From assembly GCA_964641665.1 (NCBI GenBank), contig CAZXKO010000114.1, positions 1-64,000 on the forward strand: a stretch of 64,000 bases of DNA, written 5' to 3'. How positions within the stretch are numbered: the first letter of the stretch is position 1; each line of letters starts with the position of its first letter. The DNA comes from Gp1-AA133 sp964641665. GTDB lineage: Bacteria > Acidobacteriota > Terriglobia > Terriglobales > Acidobacteriaceae. This document shows, in pieces, positions 27,201 to 34,736 of this stretch. The notes under the pieces are model-generated. The model was not told the origin of the DNA and made no database searches. It saw only the letters and a program-made list of their open reading frames with translations. The translations under genes were made by a program, and so were the position numbers.

Positions 27201-27246
27201 GTGGGGACGGCCGCCCCCGGCCGTCCATGCCGAGCGAAGCTCGGCT
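27201..27246. repeat. Type A palindromic repeat
   Basis: GTGGGGACGGCCGCCCCCGG, then GCCGAGCGAAGCTCGGC. Followed by a CTTAGCGG..CTCTGCGGTTAAAGGCTTTT element (27253-27312) and a CGCCATT/CGTCAAT heptad array up to 27347. Confidence 0.8.
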
Positions 27247-27353
27247 GTGTTTTTTCTTAGCGTTCTTAGCGGCTCTTTCTTCGCGACCTCTGCGGTTAAA
27301 GGCTTTTTTCAATCGTCAATCGCCATTCGTCAATCGCAAATCGCCCATGTCCC

Positions 27354-29678
27354 TCAGTCTGCCGCCACCGCCTCGGGCTCGGTCCTTAAAGCTTTTTCGA
27401 GCGCCGATTCATACACATCGCGCAGTTCCACGACCGATGCCGACACCACCACCCGTCCATCCAACTTGATTTCCACTTGTCCGGAAACAGTCTCTCCGAG
27501 CAGGTCCAGCGAGAGCCCATATTTTGCCGCTATCTCTTTGATTCCCGCCAGTTGCGCCGGGTCGCACGACATCACCACGCGGCTCGCATCTTCCCCAAAC
27601 AAAGCAAATTCCGCCGGCAGCTCGTTCGAAGCAACATCGACTCGCAACCCGACTCCCTTTGCGAACGCCGGCTCGACCAAAGCGACCGCCAATCCGCCCG
27701 AAGAGCAATCGTGCGCGGATTCGACCCATCCAGCCTGGATCATCTCGATAAGCCCTTTTTGCAGAGCCGCTTCCCGCTCCAGTTCCAGCTCCGGCGGATA
27801 GCCCCACACCGCGCCCAGAATCTCTTTCGCGTACTCCGACGACCCAAATTCGGATTCTACGTCGGTGATATCGCCGGGTGCGGTTGCGCGCAATAGCACA
27901 ATCGTGCGTCCCGCTTCGCGGAAATGCATCTTCGCGGTTTTGTGCACGTCCTCGAGCACGCCCACAATCCCAAGCACGGGCGTGGGATAGATGCCCTCGC
28001 CCAGCGTCTCGTTGTAGAAACTGACATTGCCGCCCGTGATCGGCACTTCGAGTTCTTCGCATGCCCTGGTGATGCCGTCGACGGTTTGCGAGAACTGCCA
28101 CATGATGTGCGCTTTCTCGGGATTTCCAAAATTCAAACAATTGGTTGCGCCAATCGGAGTTGCGCCCGAGCAGGCCACATTGCGGCACGCTTCCGCGACC
28201 GCATGCATCGCACCCAACCGCGGATCGAGATAACACCAGCGGCCATTGCCATCGAGCGCCATCGCCAGCCCGCGCTGCGAGCCTTTAATGCGAATCACGC
28301 CCGCATCGCCCGCCCCCGGCCCATGCACCGTGTTGGTCTGCACCATGTGGTCGTACTGCTGCCACACCCAGCCCTTGCCGCAGATGTTTGGACTCGCCAG
28401 CAGTTGCTTGAAGTTAGCGGTCAGGTCGCCCGACTCGACGAGCTTGATGTGCGCCGGCATCTCGCGCTCGACCGGCGTTTCCCATCGCTCCAGCGGACGT
28501 TTGTAAACGGGTGCATCGTCGGTAAGTGCTTCATTCGGAATCTCGGTGACCAGTTCGCCGTGCTGGCGGACACGCATCACGTTGTCGCGAGTGACGTGTC
28601 CGACTTCAACCGCATCGAGTCCCCACTTCTCGAAGATGCGGAACACTTCCTGCTCGCGGCCTTTTTCGGCGACGAGCAGCATGCGCTCCTGCGACTCCGA
28701 CAGCATGATCTCGTAGGCTGACATGCCGGTTTCGCGCTGCGGCACGCGGTCGAGTTCGATGTCGAGTCCCACCTTGCCGCGCGCGCCCATCTCGCAGGTC
28801 GAGCAGGTCAGCCCGGCCGCGCCCATGTCCTGGATGCCGACGATCGCGCCCGTCTGCATGGCTTCGAGACACGCTTCGAGCAACAGCTTTTCGAGGAACG
28901 GATCGCCCATCTGCACGTTGGGCCGTTTCGCCTCCGAAGCTTCGCTGAACTCTTCTGAGGCCATGGTGGCGCCATGAATGCCGTCGCGCCCGGTTTTCGC
29001 CCCGACGTAAATCACCGGGTTGCCTTCGCCGGCGGCCTTGGCGTAGAAAATCTGGTCGTGCCGCACCAGACCCAGCGCAAACGCGTTGACCAGGGGATTG
29101 CCCGAATAGCAAGGCTCGAATTTCGTCTCGCCGCCCAGGTTGGGCACGCCAAAACAGTTCCCGTAAGAGGCGACGCCGCTGACCACGCCCTCCATGATGG
29201 AGTGGTTCTTGTGAATTTCTTCTGTCGCCCGGACACTCTTGTCCGCGGCCTTTGACTCTTGAATCGGCCCGAAGCGCAGCGAATCCATCACCGCCGCGGG
29301 GCGCGCGCCCATGGTGAAAATATCGCGCAGGATGCCGCCCACTCCGGTTGTCGCCCCCTGGAACGGCTCGATGAACGACGGATGGTTGTGCGACTCGATC
29401 TTGAAGGCGCAGGCCCAGCCGTCGCCGATGTCGATGATGCCCGCGTTCTCGCCCGGCCCCTGCACGACCAGCTTGCTGCGTGTGGGCAGGCGCTTCAGGT
29501 GCACGCGCGACGATTTGTACGAGCAGTGCTCGCTCCACATCACGCTGAAGATGCCGAGTTCGGTCAGCGTTGGCGTCCGCCCGCCGAGCAACTGCTGGAT
29601 CTTGGCGTACTCCTCGGGCGTCAGCCCGTGCTGCCGGATCAGCTCCGGAGTGATGGCAGGGTTCGGGGGGTGAGTCAT
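27354..29678 (-). CDS. purL: Phosphoribosylformylglycinamidine synthase, large subunit
   Basis: 774 aa, ATP-dependent amidation of FGAR to FGAM. The short PurL type that works with separate PurS and PurQ, neither of which is in this window. Motifs: MWSEHCSYKSSR, ESHNHPSFIEPFQGATTGVG, GDPFLEKLLLEACLEA, DMGAAGLTCSTCEMG, and a second half with CLNFGNPEKAHIMWQ and SAHDCSSGGLAVALVEPAF; the two halves are the ancient internal duplication. Start ATG 29678 (MTHPPNPAITPELI). A frame open to 29879 includes heptad-repeat DNA and is not protein-like. Confidence 0.96.
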   Translation of the reverse strand: MTHPPNPAITPELIRQHGLTPEEYAKIQQLLGGRTPTLTELGIFSVMWSEHCSYKSSRVHLKRLPTRSKLVVQGPGENAGIIDIGDGWACAFKIESHNHPSFIEPFQGATTGVGGILRDIFTMGARPAAVMDSLRFGPIQESKAADKSVRATEEIHKNHSIMEGVVSGVASYGNCFGVPNLGGETKFEPCYSGNPLVNAFALGLVRHDQIFYAKAAGEGNPVIYVGAKTGRDGIHGATMASEEFSEASEAKRPNVQMGDPFLEKLLLEACLEAMQTGAIVGIQDMGAAGLTCSTCEMGARGKVGLDIELDRVPQRETGMSAYEIMLSESQERMLLVAEKGREQEVFRIFEKWGLDAVEVGHVTRDNVMRVRQHGELVTEIPNEALTDDAPVYKRPLERWETPVEREMPAHIKLVESGDLTANFKQLLASPNICGKGWVWQQYDHMVQTNTVHGPGAGDAGVIRIKGSQRGLAMALDGNGRWCYLDPRLGAMHAVAEACRNVACSGATPIGATNCLNFGNPEKAHIMWQFSQTVDGITRACEELEVPITGGNVSFYNETLGEGIYPTPVLGIVGVLEDVHKTAKMHFREAGRTIVLLRATAPGDITDVESEFGSSEYAKEILGAVWGYPPELELEREAALQKGLIEMIQAGWVESAHDCSSGGLAVALVEPAFAKGVGLRVDVASNELPAEFALFGEDASRVVMSCDPAQLAGIKEIAAKYGLSLDLLGETVSGQVEIKLDGRVVVSASVVELRDVYESALEKALRTEPEAVAAD

Positions 29679-29716
29679 GGGTGGAGGATTTATTGTAAAC
29701 GAGTCGTGGGAGAGCA

Positions 29717-29746
29717 GTCGTTGGTTGTTGGTCGTTAGTCGTTGGC
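29717..29746 (+). repeat. Heptad array GTCGTTG family (left)
   Basis: GTCGTTG-GTTGTTG-GTCGTTA-GTCGTTG-GC, the same unit family and orientation as 17895-17924. Confidence 0.75.
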
Positions 29747-30311
29747 TGCCAGCTGATGGCTGATTGCCATTCCCTCGGCCGGCAGATTCCCTGGCGACGG
29801 CTTTGCTAGGCCCGGTTGCGTTCACTTTTGGGAAAACTCGTGTCGGGTCGCGGTAGCCACGCGCTAAGTACGCGAACATCTTTACGTTAGCTCTGTGATA
29901 TTGCAGTGGGGCCCGATTTCGGAGACCTGACTCCGGAATTCCGGGGTGGGATCGCTCTCTAGAATGCCTGTTAATCGCGTTTAGGGCGCGTATAGGCGAC
30001 GATCGCGGGTCGGGTGATGGTTTGGTGGGGGTCGTCCGGACGCCTGCGCGCGCGCAGATCGCGTTTAAACGCGGAATCTAAGCTGCAAGCTATCGCGGCT
30101 CACCGGCGCTTGCATCGCACCGCAAGTGTTGCAGCCGTCAGCTGGGAGCACGCGCCCTTTTTGGAAACACAAGGTACCGCGACTGCGTTCGGCTGCCGCC
30201 TCACTCCGCTCGGGATGACAGATCGATGGGGATTGGGTATAGCAACTCTCGGCTGTCAGAGTTGGTTATCGGCCTAAAGCCATCAGCAACCGCTGTCAGC
30301 CATCAGCCAAA

Positions 30312-30348
30312 GCCAACGACCGACGACCAACGGCCAACGGCCAACGAC
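30312..30348 (-). repeat. Heptad array GTCGTTG family (right, inverted)
   Basis: Complement-strand copy (GCCAACGACCGACGACCAAC and onward), ending 31 bases before the selB ATG. Confidence 0.75.
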
Positions 30349-30379
30349 GGGGGCTTCAGCCCCTATACTGTTCCCGGCA

Positions 30380-32410
30380 ATGAAGTCCGTCATCGTAGGC
30401 ACGGCCGGGCATATCGATCATGGGAAGACGGCGCTGGTGAAGGCGCTCACCGGCATCGACGCCGACCGGCTCGAGGAGGAGAAGCGGCGCGGCATCACCA
30501 TCGACATCGGGTTCGCTCACCTGGAGTTACCGGCGCCCAACGGTGAAAAGCTCCGGCTTGGCTTCGTCGATGTTCCGGGACACGAAAAGTTTGTGCGCAA
30601 CATGCTTGCGGGGGTCGGCGGGATCGACCTGGTTTTGCTGGTGATTGCCGCTGACGAGTCCATCAAGCCGCAGACCCGCGAGCATTTCGACATCTGCCGG
30701 CTTCTGGCGGTGCGGCGCGGGATCACGGTGCTGACCAAATCGGACGCAGTCGATGCCGAAACGCTCGACGTGGTGCGTCTCGAAGTGGAAGAGTTTCTGC
30801 GCCGGTCATTCCTCGATCCGAACCGCGCGGGGGGCGGTGCATCCGGAAACAACGAGGACGCCGTTCAGCGTTCAGCGCTCAGCAGTCAGCACTCAGCAGC
30901 CAGCGATCCGCCATCGAACAAGTCAGCCGTGGCGACGAACCCACCCTACTCGCCAATCATCGCGGTGAGTTCCCTGACCGGCGCAGGCCTGCCTGAACTG
31001 AAGCAGGCGCTCGCGAAGGTCGCTGCTGAAGTTCCGGCGAAAGATGCGAACGCGCTGACCCGGTTGCCCATCGACCGCGTGTTCACCATGAAGGGCTTTG
31101 GCACGGTGGTCACGGGCACACTGGTTGCCGGGACGATTCGCAAGGAAGACGAACTGGAGGTGTTCCCGACGGGCAGGCGGGTGCGGGTGCGCGGGGTGCA
31201 GGTGCACGGCGAGTCCGCGGACCAGGCGATCGCGGGAGAGCGCACCGCGCTGAATCTCGCGGGCGTGACGGTCGAGGACCTGGCACGGGGGATGATGCTG
31301 GCAGCGCCGGAGACGTTTCATCCCACAACGCGAGTCGACACGCGGTTGGCTTTGCTGCCTTCGGCGAAACCACTCAAGCACGGCGCGCGGGTTCATTTTC
31401 ACGCCTACACGATGGAGACGATCGCGGAGGCCCGCATGCTGGACAGCAAGCAACTGAAGCCGGGGGACGAGCAATTGGTGCATCTGAGGCTGGCCGAGCC
31501 CAGCCTGCTGCTACCCGGCGACCGTTTCATCCTGCGGCAGTTTTCGCCCGTGGTCACGATCGGCGGGGGAATCGTGCTGGACGCATCGCCTCTGCCGCGC
31601 AGGAAGCCGCAGCACGATGTGGCCGCGTTTCTGGCGAAGATGGCGTCGGGTTCGCCCCAAGAGGTCCTCACCGCGCGCGCGGCGCGGCGGGGGACGGCGG
31701 GGCTGCGGTTGACGGATGTGCCCGGCGAAATGAATATCCGAGTGGAGGAAGCCGCCCACCTGGCGGCAAGCGCTGCCCTGGTGCGCTGCGGTGCGGTGCT
31801 GGTTTCGGCCATGGCGTTTGTGATGGCGCAGGCGCAACTGCGCGAAACGGTGCAGGCGTTCCACGCCGCGAATCCCCTAGTTGGCGGCATCAGCCGGGAA
31901 GAGCTACGAGAGCAGGCCAGTCTTCCGGTCGAGGTATTCGAGCACGCGCTGAAGAGAATGAGCGAGGAGAAGAAGCTCGAGGTGAGCGGCGATCTGGTCC
32001 ATCTGCCCGGCCGGGGCGTGGTCATGAAGGACGAAGAGGCCGAGTCGAAGAAGATCATCGAGCAGGCGTTTTCGTCAGCGGGGCTGCAGGTGCCGGCGCT
32101 GTACAACGTGCTGGCCGGCTTGAAATTGGACAAGACTCGGGCGCAGAAGATTGTCACGCTGCTTTTGCGCGATAAGGTGCTGGTGAAGGTGTCGGAGGAG
32201 CTGGTGTTCCACCAGTCGGCGCTGGCGGAGCTGCGCAAGCAACTGGCGGCTTACAAGACGAAAGCGACGGTCGCGGGCGTGGCGAAGATCGATGTGGGTA
32301 AATTCAAGGAGCTGACGGGTGTGAGCCGGAAGTATGCGATTCCGCTACTCGAGTATCTGGACCGTGAGCGGGTGACATGGCGCGTGGGGGATCAGCGGGT
32401 GATTCTTTAG
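30380..32410 (+). CDS. selB: Selenocysteine-specific elongation factor
   Basis: 676 aa GTPase that delivers Sec-tRNA(Sec) to UGA codons marked by a SECIS hairpin. G1 GTAGHIDHGKTALV, switch II DVPGHEKFVRNML, G4 TKSD, G5 VSSLTGAG. EF-Tu-like domains II-III (about 210-400) contain TMKGFGTVVTGTLVAGTI, which separates SelB from EF-Tu. Tandem winged helices (about 400-676) for SECIS binding end YAIPLLEYLDRERVTWRVGDQRVIL. Residues about 163-176 (QRSALSSQHSAASD) are encoded by a heptad repeat lodged in the G4-G5 loop; this accounts for extra length over typical SelB. Consistent with the UGA-containing selD in the same window. Confidence 0.96.
   Translation: MKSVIVGTAGHIDHGKTALVKALTGIDADRLEEEKRRGITIDIGFAHLELPAPNGEKLRLGFVDVPGHEKFVRNMLAGVGGIDLVLLVIAADESIKPQTREHFDICRLLAVRRGITVLTKSDAVDAETLDVVRLEVEEFLRRSFLDPNRAGGGASGNNEDAVQRSALSSQHSAASDPPSNKSAVATNPPYSPIIAVSSLTGAGLPELKQALAKVAAEVPAKDANALTRLPIDRVFTMKGFGTVVTGTLVAGTIRKEDELEVFPTGRRVRVRGVQVHGESADQAIAGERTALNLAGVTVEDLARGMMLAAPETFHPTTRVDTRLALLPSAKPLKHGARVHFHAYTMETIAEARMLDSKQLKPGDEQLVHLRLAEPSLLLPGDRFILRQFSPVVTIGGGIVLDASPLPRRKPQHDVAAFLAKMASGSPQEVLTARAARRGTAGLRLTDVPGEMNIRVEEAAHLAASAALVRCGAVLVSAMAFVMAQAQLRETVQAFHAANPLVGGISREELREQASLPVEVFEHALKRMSEEKKLEVSGDLVHLPGRGVVMKDEEAESKKIIEQAFSSAGLQVPALYNVLAGLKLDKTRAQKIVTLLLRDKVLVKVSEELVFHQSALAELRKQLAAYKTKATVAGVAKIDVGKFKELTGVSRKYAIPLLEYLDRERVTWRVGDQRVIL
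30864..30905. repeat. Heptad array inside selB
   Basis: Units GTTCAGC/GCTCAGC/AGTCAGC/ACTCAGC/AGCCAGC, the same family as the intergenic CAGCTGTCAGCC arrays, in frame within the GTPase domain coding region. Confidence 0.8.
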
Positions 32411-32668
32411 CCCGACGCGCAAGTGAGCCGCTCGAAAAGCCGCCTCGACTACTTCAGCCCCTCTACCAAATACAGTCTTGGCCCTCAGTATCCGGCAAGG
32501 GCCTTGCGCATAAGGCCCTCGCGCCCTCGTGCTTATCCCCATTCGCACCCGCTGCACAACTTCCGTGTCGGTGTAAACGCCGGTCGGCGTATCTATCTCA
32601 ACGAACTCCCCAAGCTGTACGCCTGAAAGAAGTTCGTGGGCATCACCGGAACCTTGGTGATTACACCA

Positions 32669-32902
32669 TCATGTTCTAGGGTGAAGTAGCGTTCGTGCGG
32701 TGGGTTGGCATAATTGGTGGTAGCCCTGAAAGATACCTCCGTACGTTATTTCATTGTGGCACTGCGCGGGGGCGAGCGCGGCGGTCAGAGGCGGAGCGGC
32801 AGCATAGAGTTTCTTGGCAAACCATAGCAACACCTTGGACTCCACCGCCTTGATCGCCGCCCCGCTCACTTCTGAAACCGCTTTGTGTTTCAACGAGCCC
32901 AC
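32669..32902 (-). CDS. Small hypothetical protein, uncertain
   Basis: 77 codons from GTG 32902. The first half (LKHKAVSEVSGAAIKAVESKVLLWFAKKLYAAAPP) looks like an amphipathic helix of a real protein; the C-terminal third is less convincing. Overlapping upstream, a 27-codon frame (GTG 32973 to TGA 32890) encodes a hydrophobic helix (ILALPLVAKAIGFAVLVGVALWA). The two may be a frameshifted single small membrane protein. No family recognised. The 260 bp between selB and this ORF show no gene. Confidence 0.3.
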   Translation of the reverse strand: MGSLKHKAVSEVSGAAIKAVESKVLLWFAKKLYAAAPPLTAALAPAQCHNEITYGGIFQGYHQLCQPTARTLLHPRT

Positions 32903-32980
32903 AGGGCCACACCGACCAAGACGGCAAAGCCGATTGCTTTTGCCACGAGCGGAAGCGCGAGGATGTGTTTCACATGCTGC

Positions 32981-33220
32981 TCACTTCGCCGGTGCCGGAT
33001 TCTTTTGATCTTGTGCGGCAGGTGACGCGGGCGGTGGTTGGTGTACTCGCGCAGTTTGGCCCGGTGCACAACTCAACGTCACAGCGTAAAATTTTTCGCC
33101 CCATGTATCAGGCACAAGCTTGCCTTGCGCGTCACAGCAATCAACAGCAATCCCGCCAAGCGAAGTCGGTCCGGTCGTACGGTGACCGACCACAAATCCA
33201 ATCACAAACCCAGCGAACAA
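32981..33220 (-). CDS. Small membrane-anchored hypothetical protein
   Basis: 79 codons from TTG 33220. The product opens with one TM helix (FAGFVIGFVVGH, with hydrophobic LRPALL codons just upstream), then a compact polar domain with paired Cys (GGIAVDCCDAQGKLVPDTWG, AVTLSCAPGQ) and a Pro/Gln-rich tail. The frame is open to 33272 but without ATG or GTG; an RBS-like AGGAGAAG is near 33256-33263, so the real start may lie upstream at a rare codon. Followed on the same strand by the small ORFs at 32669-32973. No function assignable. Confidence 0.4.
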   Translation of the reverse strand: MFAGFVIGFVVGHRTTGPTSLGGIAVDCCDAQGKLVPDTWGEKFYAVTLSCAPGQTARVHQPPPASPAAQDQKNPAPAK

Positions 33221-33240
33221 GAGTAGCGCCGGGCGGAGCC

Positions 33241-33744
33241 AACCTTTTATAAAGGCTCTTCTCCTTTGCCACTATCGTACCACGATGCGGAACGCAGGCA
33301 CATCGCGAAACCTCGTATTTGACACGGGTTGAATGCATGCCATAGCGCTCAGAGCCGCATGAACACTGGGGAAAGCGAAATAGTATACCGACCCTCTTGG
33401 ATCTCACCCCAACCCGCCCCCATGTCCACCGGCGCACCCGTCCGCCGCGCGCCCCCCCCCGCCACATTGACGCCCATCGATACGCGGTCCCACTGAACTG
33501 ATCGACATTCGCATGGGGGTGGCCGGATTTTCCGCCCCTCTATAGCTATCCCCGTCAACGTAAGTCGGGGACAGTGAGATTCCTGTCCGGTCCGTTCCCG
33601 GATCGACTTCGCTGCCTATTTATGAGTAAAAACCCTCATTCCGCGCTCGCTAATTCACGGTTACTCTCGTCATCATCGCGCGGTACCTAAGTGAGCGCTT
33701 AGGCGTGAAACAACGCTACAATCGCGGGCTGTAAGGAGACTTCG
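33241..33744. other. Non-coding gap
   Basis: About 500 bp between the small leftward ORFs and the rightward gene at 33745. It includes a run of nine or more C near 33460 and no recognisable gene or repeat family. AAGGAG at 33734-33739 is the RBS of the next gene. Confidence 0.45.
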
Positions 33745-34671
33745 ATGAAGAAGCCTCGGTTTGTCGTCGCTCTGATCACCCAAGACAACGATTACCAGAT
33801 CGAACAGGCCACGTCCGCCGAGGAAACAGCACGCCGCCTGGGCGTGGACGTGCAAATCGTCTTCGCCGACAACGATGCCATCCAGCAAAGCCAGCAGGTT
33901 CTGAAGATCGTGCAGTCCAGTTCCGACGCCCTCCCCGATGGCATCATCATCGAATCGGTAAGCGGCACGGCCCTGCCCCAGGTGGCGCGCGCCGCCGCGG
34001 CTGCCGGGATCGGCTGGGTCGTCCTGAATCGCGGCGCCGAATATATCTCCCAGTTGCGCCGCACTTACAAGGTTCCGATTTTTTCTGTTACCGCCGACAA
34101 CCAGGAAGTCGGCCGCATCCAGGGCCGCCAACTCGAAGTCCTTCTGCCCAAGGGCGGGGCTGCTCTCTGCATCCAGGGGCCCTCCGACAACACGACAGCC
34201 ATGCTGCGTACGGAGGGCATGGAACAGACCAAGCCCATTGGCGTGCAAATAAAGAACGTGCGCGGGCAATGGACCGAAGCCAGCGCCTACAAAGCGCTCT
34301 CCGCCTGGCTGCGTCTGTCGACTTCGCAGCAGGCCCATATGGATGTGATCATGGCCCAGAATGACGGCATGGCGATGGGCGCCCGCAAGGCATTTCACGA
34401 ATTGCAGGACACCAATGCCCGCGACCGCTGGCTCAAGTTGCCTTACCTCGGGTGCGACGGCGTGCCCAAGACGGGACAAGCGTGGGTGAAGAGCGGGGCG
34501 CTCGCCGCGACCGTGGTGATCCCACCTCTCGCCGGTCAGGCTCTTGGAATGCTGAACGCAGCGCTGCAGACGGGCGTGATGCCCTCCGATCTCACGCTGG
34601 TAGCGCCGAGTTCATTGCCGGCGCTGGAGTCGCTGGCCAAGACGCACGCATCCGCTGCGGCGAGAAGCTGA
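33745..34671 (+). CDS. Sugar-binding (periplasmic-binding-protein-like) domain protein without signal peptide
   Basis: 308 aa with the two-lobed type 1 periplasmic-binding fold typical of RbsB/LacI sensors: FVVALITQDNDYQIEQATSA, DGIIIESVSGTALPQVARAA, the hinge region around SVTADNQEVGRIQGRQLEVLL, and DVIMAQNDGMAMGARKAF / LPYLGCDGV at the ligand cleft. It starts MKKPRFVV with no hydrophobic leader and has no HTH, so it should be cytoplasmic. Good RBS (AAGGAGACTTCG-ATG). No ABC transporter genes are adjacent. It could be a soluble ligand sensor or an orphan binding protein; the ligand is unknown. Confidence 0.75.
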   Translation: MKKPRFVVALITQDNDYQIEQATSAEETARRLGVDVQIVFADNDAIQQSQQVLKIVQSSSDALPDGIIIESVSGTALPQVARAAAAAGIGWVVLNRGAEYISQLRRTYKVPIFSVTADNQEVGRIQGRQLEVLLPKGGAALCIQGPSDNTTAMLRTEGMEQTKPIGVQIKNVRGQWTEASAYKALSAWLRLSTSQQAHMDVIMAQNDGMAMGARKAFHELQDTNARDRWLKLPYLGCDGVPKTGQAWVKSGALAATVVIPPLAGQALGMLNAALQTGVMPSDLTLVAPSSLPALESLAKTHASAAARS

Positions 34672-34687
34672 GCAAAAGAAACAAGAA

Positions 34688-34705
34688 GGCGGCCCACGGG
34701 CCGCC
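34688..34705. terminator. Bidirectional hairpin between convergent genes
   Basis: GGCGGCCC-ac-GGGCCGCC, a perfect GC stem between the binding-protein gene and EF-G. No long T-run follows, so termination efficiency is uncertain. Confidence 0.6.
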
Positions 34706-34736
34706 CTCCATCCACTGGGAGCTTAAGAACCGAGAA

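Larger units (their letters stand above)
29679..30379. other. 700-bp non-coding region between purL and selB
   Basis: Divergent-promoter region. It is bracketed by inverted heptad arrays of the GTCGTTG family (29717-29746 and 30312-30348), with a GCCATCA/GTCAGCC array at about 30260-30311 and an inverted type G repeat at 30180-30222. No ORF with coding character, and no tRNA-like fold recognised, although a tRNA-Sec was specifically looked for. Confidence 0.6.

Noticed and set aside
32411..33744. tRNA-Sec or other tRNA
   Set aside because: I looked for acceptor and T-arm motifs here and in other gaps and found none; a covariance-model search would decide.
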